A stretch of 64,000 nt of DNA from Paramecium sonneborni (lineage: Eukaryota; Ciliophora; Oligohymenophorea; Peniculida; Parameciidae), in assembly GCA_905182985.1 (NCBI GenBank), contig CAJJDN010000039.1, forward strand, positions 62,001 through 126,000, read 5' to 3'. Positions 36,551 to 49,990 of this stretch are shown here, piece after piece; position 1 is the stretch's first letter; the number at the start of each line of letters is the position of its first letter. Under the pieces are notes generated by a model. That model was not told the origin of the DNA. It made no database searches and saw only the letters and a program-made list of their open reading frames with translations. Both the position numbers and the translations under genes were made by a program.

Positions 36551-37613
36551 ATGGGAAATTTGTGTCTTAGAAAAAAAGAAAAATCATAGTAAAATTAAGT
36601 AATCTAATTTTTTAAATTAAGTACAATCTTAGCGATGAAAATCATATCACTTACACACCAGCCACATTAGATGAATTGGATAAAAAAATTAAAATTGAAT
36701 CATAAGGTATGTTCAATTACCATATTCTAGATGACAACAGTTCTGGTATCTTTATAACTTATTTTTAGAGGCTTTGATTTCGAATATGGATAGTAAATAG
36801 GATTAATTTGAATAAGGGTAGAATTAAACTTCAATTCAAATATATAATCATTTTGATAAAGATGCTGAAACTCTTCAAAAATAAGGTGAATTGGCTAAAG
36901 CAGAATTACAAAAAATGAAAAAGCAGGTAAAAAAATGTAATATTTTTAGTAAAATGATAGTGCTGGTTTTTAGTATGATTAGTAATTAAAATAAAACCTG
37001 TTTAGTAAATAGGATGACTCAGAAGATTCAAGATTATGTAAATAAGAAGAAAGAATTTAAATAAAAGAAGGAGATGAGACGCATGTTAATAAGTAAAATC
37101 AAAATAATAAAATATAATTAGATATGAATAAGAATAAGAAGCTGAAAATATGAGATTATAATAAATAGAAGAAGAGAGGATTAGATAAGAATAATTAGCT
37201 GAAAAATTACGATTAGAATAAATAGAACAAGAAACAATTAAATAAGAACAAGTTGCTGAAGATTCAGGATAAGGATATTTTGATGAAGAAACAGTGGAAT
37301 AAAATTTAGATTTTAATCAATTATAGCATCAGACTGAAAATATTAATTTTAAATTTGTATGGTAGTTTCTAATTAATTTAACCTAGGACATCAGGAGGGA
37401 ATAAAATATTCTTAACAGGAAGTTGGTTAAATTGGACAGATTAATTAGAGCTAATACAAATAGATGATAGGTATTTTTAGTTTGAATAAAAGATTCGAAA
37501 TTGAATTGGAACTACCTAAAGGAATTCATGAATTCAAATTTATTGTAGATGATGAATGGAAAGTCAGTGATCAATATGAATACAATGGTTAAAATAATTA
37601 AATAAATGTTTGA
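36551..37613 (+). CDS. AMPK-beta-like protein with glycogen-binding (CBM48) domain, N-myristoylation motif
   Basis: 297 residues; seven short introns (23, 24, 23, 23, 29, 25, 22 nt) leave 298 codons. It begins MGNLCLRKKEKS, a classic N-myristoylation site with an adjacent Cys for palmitoylation, as in AMPK beta subunits. The centre is a Gln/Glu-rich coiled coil (RLQQIEEERIRQEQLAEKL). The C-terminus is the AMPK1-type carbohydrate-binding module: KIFLTGSWLNWTDQ with its paired Trp, ELPKGIHEFKFIVDDEW, and a final NGQNNQINV. The ASC domain that binds AMPK alpha and gamma subunits is missing because the gene stops right after the module. It may therefore tether another partner to glycogen or starch-like granules at a membrane. 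Confidence 0.82.
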
Positions 37614-37685
37614 GTAGAGATTGAATTAATTTATCAATAATATCAAAAATCGATTATTACAAACGATTACTTTATGATTTAAGTA

Positions 37686-40108
37686 TTAAATTTAAAGATT
37701 TTGTTCATTGAAATTGCTAATTTATACATAATTTAATGAATTAAATGTGAAAAATGTTAATAGTATATAATTTGTTTTGTTTAAATTAAAGAATTTGGGT
37801 ACATAAAATCTGAATAAAATTTCTTTGAAATAATCATAATTAAATATAAATAATATCTAAAAGAATGAGTTTTATAATACCAAATTTGTTTTGCGAAGCT
37901 CATAAGAAAACTCAGATCACATTATTAAATTTAACAGTGGGTAATAAAAGGGACTAAAGATTATTTTGTTATAGATGTAATATCCGTGCATAATCAAATT
38001 TATATTGTTTAGAAGATATTAATGAATTAACAACCTCTCTGAAGAAATCTGAGAATGAAAATATTAAAAAGATTTAAGAGGATACGAAAAAGTTGAATAA
38101 AATAAAGATTTATATAGATTAGATATAAGAAATGTATAATAAATTAGAGAGTGATCATTAGTAATTACTTAATTCAGTAATAGATAATCAAATAATAAAA
38201 CCAAATGATGATATAGATGTTTTCTTACAAAAAAAATCATATTGTACCAAGCAGGAATTGATAATGATGACAGAAAAGGTGAGTAATATAATAAAATAAA
38301 ATAGTGATAAATTAGAATTATTAGAAAACTATTCTATTAAATATTTAGATTAACATCAATAATAAGAAGAGAATATAAATTATCTATATGTTTAATTATA
38401 ATGGGCGGAATAAAAATAAGTGGGATAAAAATAGGAGATTGTTAGTGAAATATAATAGTAAAATTTTGAATAAATAATTCCTGAAATAGAATAAATGTAG
38501 GATTAAGGAGTTTAATAATTTTAGGAAAAAGTAGAGATATAATTAGAGTAAACAAGGATATATGATATAAAATTTAATACAGAAAATAATATATTTGTAG
38601 TTGGAAGTTCAAAATTATCTAATAGTAATTGTTATGCATAGGTATGGAGATTTGAGAAAGGTTAAGCATCATGGATACAAGATTTAGAGAATAGTCATTA
38701 AAATGATATTAAATCAATATGTTTTTTGAATTCTGATGATTCATTTTTTACAGGAAGTCAGGATAGTTCAATAATATTTTGGAAAAAAGAACATTAAAAA
38801 TGGGAAATAGGATAAGAATTAGCAGGTCAATAAAATAGTGTTATAGGTTTATAATTGAATAGTGCAGGGAATATATTAGCTGCTATATCTAGTTAANTTA
38901 AATTTAAAGATTTTGTTCATTGAAATTGCTAATTTATACATAATTTAATGAATTAAATGTGAAAAATGTTAATAGTATATAATTTGTTTTGTTTAAATTA
39001 AAGAATTTGGGTACATAAAATCTGAATAAAATTTCTTTGAAATAATCATAATTAAATATAAATAATATCTAAAAGAATGAGTTTTATAATACCAAATTTG
39101 TTTTGCGAAGCTCATAAGAAAACTCAGATCACATTATTAAATTTAACAGTGGGTAATAAAAGGGACTAAAGATTATTTTGTTATAGATGTAATATCCGTG
39201 CATAATCAAATTTATATTGTTTAGAAGATATTAATGAATTAACAACCTCTCTGAAGAAATCTGAGAATGAAAATATTAAAAAGATTTAAGAGGATACGAA
39301 AAAGTTGAATAAAATAAAGATTTATATAGATTAGATATAAGAAATGTATAATAAATTAGAGAGTGATCATTAGTAATTACTTAATTCAGTAATAGATAAT
39401 CAAATAATAAAACCAAATGATGATATAGATGTTTTCTTACAAAAAAAATCATATTGTACCAAGCAGGAATTGATAATGATGACAGAAAAGGTGAGTAATA
39501 TAATAAAATAAAATAGTGATAAATTAGAATTATTAGAAAACTATTCTATTAAATATTTAGATTAACATCAATAATAAGAAGAGAATATAAATTATCTATA
39601 TGTTTAATTATAATGGGCGGAATAAAAATAAGTGGGATAAAAATAGGAGATTGTTAGTGAAATATAATAGTAAAATTTTGAATAAATAATTCCTGAAATA
39701 GAATAAATGTAGGATTAAGGAGTTTAATAATTTTAGGAAAAAGTAGAGATATAATTAGAGTAAACAAGGATATATGATATAAAATTTAATACAGAAAATA
39801 ATATATTTGTAGTTGGAAGTTCAAAATTATCTAATAGTAATTGTTATGCATAGGTATGGAGATTTGAGAAAGGTTAAGCATCATGGATACAAGATTTAGA
39901 GAATAGTCATTAAAATGATATTAAATCAATATGTTTTTTGAATTCTGATGATTCATTTTTTACAGGAAGTCAGGATAGTTCAATAATATTTTGGAAAAAA
40001 GAACATTAAAAATGGGAAATAGGATAAGAATTAGCAGGTCAATAAAATAGTGTTATAGGTTTATAATTGAATAGTGCAGGGAATATATTAGCTGCTATAT
40101 CTAGTTAA
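37686..40108 (+). repeat. 1,211-bp direct duplication joined by one N (assembly overlap)
   Basis: Bases 37686-38896 recur at 38898-40108 with a single N at 38897. The first copy breaks the WD40 frame; the second carries it through. Same signature as the other two one-N junctions. Confidence 0.93.
37865..38896 (+). pseudogene. Truncated duplicate of the WD40 gene (assembly product)
   Basis: Identical to the 5' part of the gene at 39077, interrupted at the N. Not an independent locus. Confidence 0.9.
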
Positions 40109-40657
40109 ATACATTTGTGGACAAAATTAAATTAGTAATGGGAAAAAGGATAAGTTTTGAATGATTGTAAAAAGTAGTTTTTATGTTTGAGTTTTAATAA
40201 TGATGATTCTTATATAGTAGCAGGAAGTTCAGATTGTTAGATTTATATTTATTAATATTAGAATGGTAAATGGATTTTGAAAAATAAGATAACGGATTAA
40301 TCCTAAGAAGTTACTTTTGTAACATTTTTAGACGAATAGAATATAATGGGATTATTAAAGGATAATCATTTAAATTATTATGAATGGTCTTAAAATAATA
40401 CATATGAATAAAAATTGATAGCTAAGATTTCATCATATTAAATTGGTTATTCTAAGAAGAAAAGAACATTAATAGTTTCATCAGGTAAAACAAATGAAAC
40501 TTAAATTTATTAATAAGAATAGTAAGGAGAAATTAAAAGTATTTAATAAATTTAGGTAAAAAGTGAATAAGTATATTAATCAAATGATGGATGTTTAATT
40601 GCAATATTAACAAATTAAAAATTAAAATTTTATTAATAATAAAAAAACGAGTATTGA
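39077..40657 (+). CDS. B-box-like/coiled-coil/WD40 repeat protein
   Basis: 526 residues in one intronless frame (527 codons). The N-terminus has Cys/His residues spaced like a B-box (LFCEAHKKTQ ... FCYRCNI). A coiled coil follows (EDTKKLNKIKIYIDQIQEMY), then a propeller with repeats such as DSFFTGSQDSSIIFWKKE, NILAAISSQIHLWTK and SYIVAGSSDCQIYIYQ. This is the layout of a large Paramecium family of RING-less TRIM-like WD proteins; individual functions are unknown. A second member is at 50804. Confidence 0.8.
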
Positions 40658-40718
40658 AGTGGATGTGAATTATAATCGCATAGTTTATCAACATTAAATT
40701 ATAACAATATATAGATAA

Positions 40719-43700
40719 TCAATTATTCTTCTTTCTTCTTTATGCTTTAATTAACTAGAGATAATTTTTATAAATATACTTTTCTAGAAAATTAATTTCC
40801 ATCATTTGTACTAATTCTAACATAAGACATGAGTTCATTTAATTTAGCAACAATTTAATCATCTAATTCTTATTTAAGTTATTCTATTCCGAAGGCATAA
40901 CTAAAAAATGAAAAAAGATAATAATACTGTTATTTAATAGCAAATAGAGTGCTTTTGAATTCTGAGTATTCATCTTCCTTTACTATAGGACTTAAGAATT
41001 ATTCAATTTATTATTAAGCTTCACTAATATCATCTTAATCACTTAAATCATCATCTTAATCATCTTCTTCATCAAAATCTTCTCCATCAAAAGATCTAAA
41101 CCAATAAAAATGTAAAATACCTATTTAATTTCTTTTTTTCAATCTCTTTTTCATATTAGTCTTATTAAAATAAATTATTGACAACTGTAGTAATTAATTT
41201 AGATGTTAATAAACTAGGTTATTTATTAATTAATGATGACATAGTAATAACAAATAATTTAATGTCATAACCTGGAGAATATTAAGTATCAAGAACTTAA
41301 TTATAAACAGCTGAAAACATTCCTGCTAATATTTCAAAAGTCAATTTTGGTACAGCATATAATGCACTTAATATAATTCCAGTTATTCTAGATCTTAATA
41401 GACCATTTAATTCTTTCTTAGATATCATTGCGACTGTTTAATTTAATATTGTTTCTAAAATAGGTTACTTCAAATCTTATTTAAGTTCTTGAATTCCTAA
41501 TTAAATTAATAATGCTCCTTCAGCTTATTCAATATCTTCAATTAATGAATCAGATTGTAAATGTTAAAAAGCTAAATTAAAAAATATTTATTAATATCTT
41601 TCATCCACAAAATTACTTCTACCATAATGAATATAATAATTTAAAGTCTCATATAAATTACCTAATCTACCATGTTACTTCTATATAACATTCTAAAAAA
41701 GTGGTAACACTTACATTTACAATGGTGTTACAAATGATAACTTTTATATACACAAAGATATAAATAATATCAAATCCTCATCAAAATCTATTTTCTCACA
41801 AGTAGCTAACATTTAATAGAGTTAAGTTATGTTTTATTCTAATGTAATTAATAAGTGTTTAAATTCATCCTGATCTCCCAATTATCTAATTATATTCCAA
41901 CATCTATTTAAATAAATATGTCTTTGATTATCTCCTTAATTTATTTATTCTTATTCATATATTATTCTTTAAACTAAAATTTACACTAATCCAATTAATA
42001 ACTATTCTTTTTATAGAAATACTTATGGATACTTTTTTACCAGATTTGTTATCATTTCAAAATGTCTCTCATATATACTAAATTTCAAACCATTACATAA
42101 TTATGGAAATACTATTCCCACTAAATTTTTGGTTTTTTCTTTCAATTCCTCATCTTCAAACACATCTTTTAATGCATCTATTGCTTAATACAATACTACA
42201 GGCTCTGTTGGTTCAACAAAATTTATTAAAATTTATAAATACATTAGCATACTCTAAGATTATATATCCTTTTTAAATAAATTATCACAGTAGTAACCAA
42301 AAAATAACGAAAATCTTACTTTTATTATCTAATGTTAAATATTTTAGAAAAATGATGAGTTATCAACTAAAAGTTATTCCATCAAATTCACTATATCAAA
42401 TCTCTTTTAAATTAAATAACTCATTATTGTTAGTACAATTAAACTACTTTCAAGTCTATCTACAGCGTTATATTCAGTAAATAGTTTTCTATTATTAAAA
42501 AAATAATTTACTTTTCCGACATCGCTTAAATAAATGTTTATTATTAATCTTTCAATGGAACAGGTTTATTTGATATACTATTGATTGAATGTTATGATAG
42601 AATAATAGCAAGATTAGCCAAGAATGTTGTAGATCCATCTATATGATCACATAAAGTTTCTAACAATTATGCTGCAGCTGTTTTAGGTATGTCTGATTCT
42701 TATTTATCAACAGTATCAAGAGCTAAATTAACAAAGTCTTCAGGTTCTTCTTTCATTTTAATGTATTCATTTTAAGATGTAATTAAATAAGGATATATTA
42801 CCTCTGTTATTAAAGCCACTTTAGAATCTGAAAATAATTAATATTGTTCTGTCTATTATCCTAAATTTGCTAACAATTTAAGAATATATGTAATGACATT
42901 TTTTAAATAGGGCTTACTAATAATATTTATTTAAATTTACTTTAATATTGCACTAGTTTACTCGCTGTTTGTATAAGTCAATATAGAATATAGGAGAAGT
43001 TGAGTAATTGGATTAATATAAGGACCAAATGATCCTTTTTTAACTTCAGTCTTATTACGAGTATTAAGCAATATTTAAAAGGTTATCATATAAGATTTCA
43101 ATATATAAAATTTAATTTCATTCATTTTGTCATCAAATATCTTATTACCAGTATTAATAATTATAGAATTTAAAATTTATTGTCCTAATTAAGGAGAATA
43201 TTAAAGTAATAAAATTAAGGAACCAGAAAATGAATTTAATGAAAATAGAATATTTAAAATTGGTTGTATTGGTTCTCTTGAGACATTAGATTATTATTAT
43301 ATTTTGTCACATAAATCCTATATTGATTAAGCAAAGTATTTCATTGTAATAATAAATTCCTCTGATAATTCTTTTGGTTAATCTTATAGAACAGCCATAA
43401 TTAAAACGCATTTATTAAAATATTCTGTAATCCAATCATAACTTATTGGCATAGCATTTGGATAATTTGAAAAATTCTAAAGTTCAACAGAATCCACCAA
43501 AATCTTAAAAAATAAAATTCCAGTTTATATTTGCCATTATTAGTCTCCTTATATATATTCTTTCATTTTATTCTCGATTTCTGTCTTTACACCTAAATTA
43601 AATTGATAATTATACTTTTATCTTTTCTTAACATCTAACTTAATGATTAAATGAGAGATTGCTTATATTTTAAAGGCGTTTTCTATGAAGTAACTATAGA

Positions 43701-44001
43701 AATTAAAGAAGTAGCATGTTGGATTGTTAATAAATCTAATATTATAAACTTTTTATTACTTGTATTTTTATTTAGCATTTTCATAACTACTGTATTCAAT
43801 AAATTACAAGCCTATTCTTACACTATCTATAAATAATAAATATATACTTTTATCTTATTATTCTGCTAATTAAGCAATAAATTAAAAATTCTAATAGTTT
43901 TCCTACAAAGAATTCACTAATGATTTTTCAGCTTAAATTCTAACTTAATTATCTGTATTGGTATATGCTGCGACTAATTGTTCATATATTTAGGAGGCCA
44001 T
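40719..44001 (-). CDS. Importin-7/8-like karyopherin beta (HEAT-repeat nuclear transport receptor)
   Basis: Roughly 1,000 residues, all helical. The start MASQIYEQLVAAYTNTDNQ and the following EKSLVNSLQENYQNF and QACNLLNTVV match the importin-beta N-terminal HEAT repeats that bind Ran. In the middle a segment reading KEEPEDFVNLALDTV with AAAQLLETLCDH matches the region of importin-7/8 (yeast Sxm1/Nmd5). Near the C-terminus is an acidic cluster (FDGEDFDEEDDQDDD) like that of importin-7. A 25-nt intron close to the end (GTATAT...CTCTAG) brings the frame to TGA 40719-40721. It would carry ribosomal proteins, histones or other cargo into the nuclei. Not every internal intron was traced. Confidence 0.78.
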
Positions 44002-44680
44002 CCTTAAATTATTATTTAAATTATTTAAAAAAAATACACAAAAAATTATCAACTTCATTACTCACAAATTAAAAATATGTTAATTTTAAATTTCACTTCA
44101 TAAAATATTATTATATACATCACATTTTTTGGATTTCCTTCATTTTTATGATTTCCTATCTTGTATATCTTCCTTTTATGTCATATTCATTATATCATCA
44201 AGTTTTATTTATCAGATTGATTTTTTTTATTAATATCATTTTCGTTATATTTAGAATAATATATGATATCATAAATATCTATGCTTTCATTGAATTTTAT
44301 AGCTTCTAAAAGAAAATATTTTCTCGAAAATGCTCATCAATCTAGAGAGCAAAATTTTTTAATTAGACAGTTTTATATATTTTGTCATCTAGTATTCATA
44401 CCAATCCCTTTGTTTTATTCTTTTACTTTTCTTTTTGAGGGATTTTATGAATAATCTAATTATTTTACTTATTTGATTGCTATGAAAAAAATTAGCTTTC
44501 GTACTTTTTTCTTATTTTACTTATCAAAATAATACAAATATCATAATATTTCTATTGTAAATCAAATTCACTCTTATTTTTGTTTTTTTGAAGGAAATTC
44601 AGGCAAAATTGACCCATTAATAATAAAAATAAAATAATAAGCTAAAGGAGGATAATAAGAAATTTATTAAAATAACAATT
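44002..44680. other. AT-rich intergenic region
   Basis: No protein-like frame or RNA gene recognised on either strand. Confidence 0.45.
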
Positions 44681-45489
44681 ATGAAAACAATATTTCAATA
44701 GTATTAAACAACAAAACCATAAATTATTAATTAAGAAGAACTCTAATAATTTATATTTAAGAGATATATTAAAAGCTGCATCATCAAAGGAGAATATCTA
44801 AAGATTTTTAATAGTGGATAATGGAGAAATTAAAGGTTCTTCAAGTTTAGATAAAGATAAAATTGATATAACAAAGTATTTAAAGTATTATCATAATTGA
44901 TCAGTAATCTGGTCAAACTAAAATAAGATTCACTTTAGAGATAAATGATTAATAGGTTGAAAATATGTAATAACTTTAAGATTCTTTGGAATGGTTGTGT
45001 AATTCTCAAATTAATAAATTTATTTTAGCAAATTGAAAGAGATATCTAGAAATCAATTAAAGAATAAGCATTATTAATGAATTCCTCTTTATTGAATAAT
45101 AGCATTTAGATTATATACAAGCAATTTAACTATAGATAGTAAAATAATGATCTAAAAACATCAAATTATTAACATTGGAGGAAATATTTAAAAATTTTAA
45201 TGGAAGGACTTCAATAAATGAGTTTTTACAAAAAAGCAACATATAGTGTTATTAGAGATTATTAAAATAGAAAAATAGATAGTTGCTTAACAATTCAGTA
45301 ATCTACAAGGAACGATTTTTAAAGTTGAACTTATTATTGACAAAAATTTAACCAATAAATGTTTCAATTTATGAAGGAGAATAAGAAGAATAAATGTATT
45401 TCTTTTAAACTTTTGATATTGATAAGGTTTTAGTTAATCCCAATAAATCTCATTTAGTAATAATTAGAGAACTATCTTTACCTAAATGA
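44681..45489 (+). CDS. Probable gene of unknown function, exon structure incomplete
   Basis: Several protein-like segments lie in order on the plus strand and can be joined by short GT...AG introns: LRDILKAASSKENIQRFLI, then QIERDIQKSIKEQALLM, HWRKYLKILMEGLQQM, LLEIIKIEKQIVAQQF, NLQGTIFKVELIIDKNL, and MYFFQTFDIDKVLVNP. Two junctions (introns near 45219-45243 and 45360-45384) splice cleanly. The 5' end does not, and the stop at 45487-45489 may be internal to a further intron. No family recognised. A decaying gene is the alternative. Confidence 0.4.
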
Positions 45490-46472
45490 AATTAGGTAAT
45501 ATTATGGGTGGATAACAATTTTAAAACAATTATTATAGTGTTTAAGAATTAGAATGATAAAATACTAAAGTTTCTGTGCAATTCTTATAATAAAAAAATA
45601 AGAATGGATGATAAACTTAAAATCATCTTAGTTTATTGTAGTTAGTTATATGGTACAAATGGAAGATGGATAGACAAATTGTAATGAGGTATAGAATTAT
45701 TAAGTCATTTATATTAAAAAATGAAATATTAAAATCACACATTGATTTTTTTGCGAAACATTGAAGGAAATTTGAAATTACTAAAAATCAATATTTTTGA
45801 TGAAGTTTCTTAAGTTTGAAGGATTTAATCATTTTAAAATTATTATTCTAATATAAATGATTATCATTATAAAAGATAAAATTAAATTTACATTAAAATG
45901 AACTTCTTCTTTGTAGAACGAATGTAATTATTTATTTATTGGTAAGTGTTTAAAGTATTTCGTCATTAAATTCAATAAAAATAACAATTTTTAACAGATT
46001 TCTGGTAAGAGTTAAGTTTTAAATGAAAATAAACTATCTTTCAATAAAATAATACTTATTAAAATACTATTAATTCTTATAAAATAAAATGTATTGACAG
46101 TAAATTATATAAAATTTTAATTAAATAATCTTTAATATTTTACTCACCTCCTCCATTACTGGTTGCTTATTTTTATTTTACATATAGCTGGATAATTACT
46201 TTCAAAATTTTGATATAGTATATTGATTAAATAATTAATGTGTAAATAAACCCTTTATATTGACATAAATCATATTTATTTTGTTCAAAATTTTCCAATA
46301 TGTGTTATCATTCATTTAAAATTTATAGATTTGTATGAAATTATGATTAAATAGATAGACTCAATTAGAAAATACTTCTTTTACAAATAAATACATACAG
46401 GTTAAGTATGTTGATAGGATTATAAAAAGAGAAAAAAAATTATTATAAAAAAATAAAAAATTGTTAAGTAAA
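45490..46472. other. AT-rich region, possibly 3' remains of the preceding gene
   Basis: Short open stretches but no frame that I could link confidently by introns. Otherwise AT-rich spacer. Confidence 0.35.
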
Positions 46473-47410
46473 ATGAAATCATTATCTGCTCCGAAATATA
46501 ATTAATACAGAGTTATAAATAATAGTTTCAGTACTCCTGATCAGAAGATAAATAAAGTATGCGTATGAGTTATATAAGAGTAGGTAAAATACTTAATCAA
46601 CTAAGAAGTTAAGTGGTGAAATGATGTCGGTTTAAAGTTATTTATATGAATAATCTCATATAAAGGAAGAAGGTTCAAAGAAAGAGATAATAAGACAAAT
46701 AAGAAATGTAATTGACAATCTAGAGAAGAGTAAAAGCTTTAAATAATTAAATTAATAACTTTCAGAATTGATAGTAGGACTAAAGACATGCATTAATTAA
46801 TAGGAAATATCAAGTTATATAATTCAATTAATTGAAATGATAAGAGAACTTATTAATAATAATTAAAACTAAAAGTAATTTGAATATGATAAAGAGAAAT
46901 CAATTTTGAGATAAAAGATTCATGTATTAGAATTAAAAGCAAAAGAAAATTTATTTTAATTAGGTATCTATTATATATATATTTCTATTAGAATTAGAAA
47001 TGTAAAATAAAGAAGCTGAGGAGAGAATAAAAAATTATGAAGTTAAATTAATGCAAATAAAATAAATGAAAAACTAATAATAAATTTAATCTTCAAAAAA
47101 GTAAATAAACAATAATGAGAAAATGGAAATAAAAAATTAGATAAAATTAATGTAATCTAAAATTTTAACACTTTCAGAGAAAGAAAAGAAATTAATTTAA
47201 TTAATAAAAGCAGTAAAATCTAGAGGAATTGATATTGAGCATATTTATAAAAACATAAATTAGGTTTCAAGTAGAAATAGTAAATTTAGTAATGAATAGG
47301 ATAAAGAATAAGAGGTTTAAAATAATTCATATTCTGATTTTGCAGATATTTCTTAATTTGATATTGGTTAAAGCAGTATAAAAAGAAATCAAAAATTTTT
47401 ATTAGATTGA
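46473..47410 (+). CDS. Coiled-coil protein, function unknown
   Basis: 295 residues; introns of 22 and 28 nt leave 296 codons. Ser/Gln-rich start (MKSLSAPKYNQYRV), then a long coiled coil from about residue 70 to 230 (KEEGSKKEIIRQIRNVIDNL, MEIKNQIKLMQSKILTL). A compact motif EKKLIQLIKAVKSRGIDIEH follows, and the tail is polar. The RGIDIE motif may be the conserved core of a centriolar or ciliary coiled-coil family, but I do not recognise it with certainty. Confidence 0.7.
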
Positions 47411-47471
47411 TATTTTTTATTTATATATATATATATATAAAGAGTTTAATCATAAATAAAATTTATTAACA

Positions 47472-48344
47472 ATGTATAATTCCAGATCTTTATGTATAAT
47501 TTAACAACTATCCTTATTAGAATAATAAATATCACCAAGTAGCGGAAGAATTTAAAAGATATCAGAAAAATTATCAACCATACAAATAGGAGTAGAGAAT
47601 GAGAGATTCTAAAAACTTGAATAAGCTGAATAAAGAATCTAATAAGCTGAAGATGCATTTAATGAATTTTAAGAATAAATCTTTACTAAACTTAATGGAC
47701 TTAGAGATCAAGTATTATTTTATATTATGTATAAGTTAGGAAAATTATAAAAATAAGTTGAAGAAGATAAATTAGCTAAAGAATAAGCTAATGAAACTAA
47801 AAATAGAGAAGTATCAGCTTTAGAGAAGAAATTTGAAAATGCAATTGAAAATGAAACTTAAGCTAGAAAAGAAGGAGAATCTAAAGTGTTACGTCTTTTA
47901 GAAGATAAAACAGCATTATTAAGAACAGAAGTTTAGAAAGAAACAGCAAGTAGAGTTGATGCAATTGAAGGAATTCATTAAGGATTGTAAAATGATTTAC
48001 CAAAAATTTAAGAAGCTATAAGAAATGAAGCTAATGAAAGAGATGAGTCTGATTAAAATGTATAAATTTGACCATATATTCTTAGGTCATGAAATCAATT
48101 ACTGATGAACTTGTCAAATTAAGTAATTTAATTAATGTAGAAAAAAGAAATAGAGATGAAAGTGAATAATCAATATTTGAAATGTTAAAAGATATTGTTA
48201 ATAGAGTCAAAGTAGAGTTGGACCAAGAAAAGAAAACAAGGTAAGTTTTTCTTTTAAATTTTAATTAGGGAATAATCAGAAGAACATCTCTTAAGTCTAT
48301 TAGAAGATACATGTAATAAATTAAGTATTGCAGCAAATCTATGA
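47472..48344 (+). CDS. SF-assemblin / beta-giardin family cytoskeletal protein
   Basis: 255 residues; introns of 27, 24, 26 and 28 nt leave 256 codons. The N-terminal head has the Ser/Pro type start (ISPSSGRIQKISEKLSTIQ). The rest is one continuous coiled coil with the assemblin pattern: LEKKFENAIENETQARKEGE, VLRLLEDKTALL, VQKETASRVDAIEG, and the closing EEHLLSLLEDTCNKL. SF-assemblins build striated fibres attached to basal bodies, and ciliates carry several paralogues in cortical rootlets. Confidence 0.85.
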
Positions 48345-48383
48345 TCAATATAAATATATTAAATATTTAAAATTTATTCAACC

Positions 48384-49937
48384 ATGTCTAAAGAAGTTGT
48401 AATAATATTCTTTATACACAAAGAGATCTATTTCAGCACATGAACCTATCATTAAGTATTCCAAACTATTAACACAAAGAAAGTAATTCAATTTTCTTAT
48501 CTAGTTATTTGAATCCTTCCAAATTTTGTCCGGAAAATGATTATCATGACAAAGAAACTCTCTATTTTTAAATCAAAGCTCTCAAAGAAGAAATTAATTC
48601 AATCAGAGCTGAAAATATTAAGTTAAAAACTAGAATTTTATAATAAGAAGTATTCTCTAAATTTTATTTATTAGAAAGAACTATAGAATTTTAATAAATA
48701 TATTGAAGAATTGTAAATCAGATAAAATCCATTATCCAAAAACTAAGAATACATTATTTAATAGATCAAAAAATAAAATAAAGATTTATAATAGCAGTTA
48801 TAAGAGAAATTAAGTATGATCGAATAAATGAAAAAAAACATTAAGGTTACTAAAATGCAAGAAACAAAAATTGAAAATTAATTATATAAAGAAGAAATAA
48901 CTAAATTGAAAAAACTGTTACTAGATTAAGAAAACAGCACTAAAGAGTATTTATTCATTATTTATTTCAAGTTATTTAAATCAATAATCAATAATTAAGG
49001 ATAATTTCTAAAAAACTTAGTAAGGTTTTATAAAATAACAAATAGAAATTAATGATTTGAAATAATAATAATAAAATGATAATTAGAAAATCATTCAATT
49101 ATAAGTATTATTTTAAGTTTAAGTAGAATGAAGTTACAAAATTAAGTCAGATTAAAATAAATTTAGAAGATAAAATTAAAAGAATAACTACAGAATAAAA
49201 TAAAAAAAGTTCAACAAATTCTTTTAGGAGTAATAAACTTTAAGCAACAACTGAAATATCTTGCACTCAACTTAAATAAAAAACTTAAGAAGAACTTTAA
49301 TTTAAATTAATCATAAGAGGTATCACATACGAATAGTTTGCATAAATGATATAAGAATTAAAATAACAAGCAATTAATTTAAAAAAATAAATTGAAAAAG
49401 AAGATATAGAATATATATTAAGTTAAGAACCTTTTAGTCTAACTTAGGATAGGATTTAAGAAGTAGTTAAATCATTATTAGTATCAGGAAATAAATTAGC
49501 AGATTCTCTATTAAATTAAGTAGGAAAGTATAAAACATTTTTTGATTATCCTGAATTCAAAATTGAAGAAGCAGAGAAAATAATAAAATAAACTTTAAAA
49601 TAACCCGACTTAGCTTTTTATTTATAAACAAAGCATAACTAAATTTGGAATAAAGAAGATGTTTTTTAGATGATAAAATAACTAAAAATTACATGGAGTG
49701 AACCTGTTTTATTATTTTACATCCTTAATGTATTTAATATAATTAATTATATAGTTATTTGAAAAATCTGGTTAAATGCTTGATTTTAAAAGTGATTTTA
49801 TAATTGATCCATTTCCATAATTAGTAGAAAAGGAATCCTCAAGAATAATAGAAGAAAGTGATGAAGATTTATTTGATTAACACTCAGATAAATCTTAAAA
49901 TGTTTAAATTTAAGATACTGATTAATATATAACATGA
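48384..49937 (+). CDS. Long coiled-coil protein with C-terminal acidic tail
   Basis: Roughly 470 residues; six short introns (25, 22, 25, 25, 19 or 22, 25 nt) keep the frame. Starts MSKEVRSISAHEPII. The first two thirds are coiled coil rich in Lys, Gln and Glu (EEINSIRAENIKLKTRIL). The last third is globular and helical (DRIQEVVKSLLVSGNKL, LADSLLNQVGKYKTFFDYP) and ends with an acidic Ser-rich tail. Not assigned; architecture suggests a basal body or ciliary structural role. Confidence 0.65.
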
Positions 49938-49990
49938 AATTTAAAATACTTACTTTATTTACATTGAATCACTTTTTAGAATATGTATTT

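Noticed and set aside
33292..40108. Recent tandem gene duplications of the VWA and WD40 genes
   Set aside because: Copies are identical, each pair is separated by exactly one N, and only the second copy is complete; best explained by unmerged contig ends.
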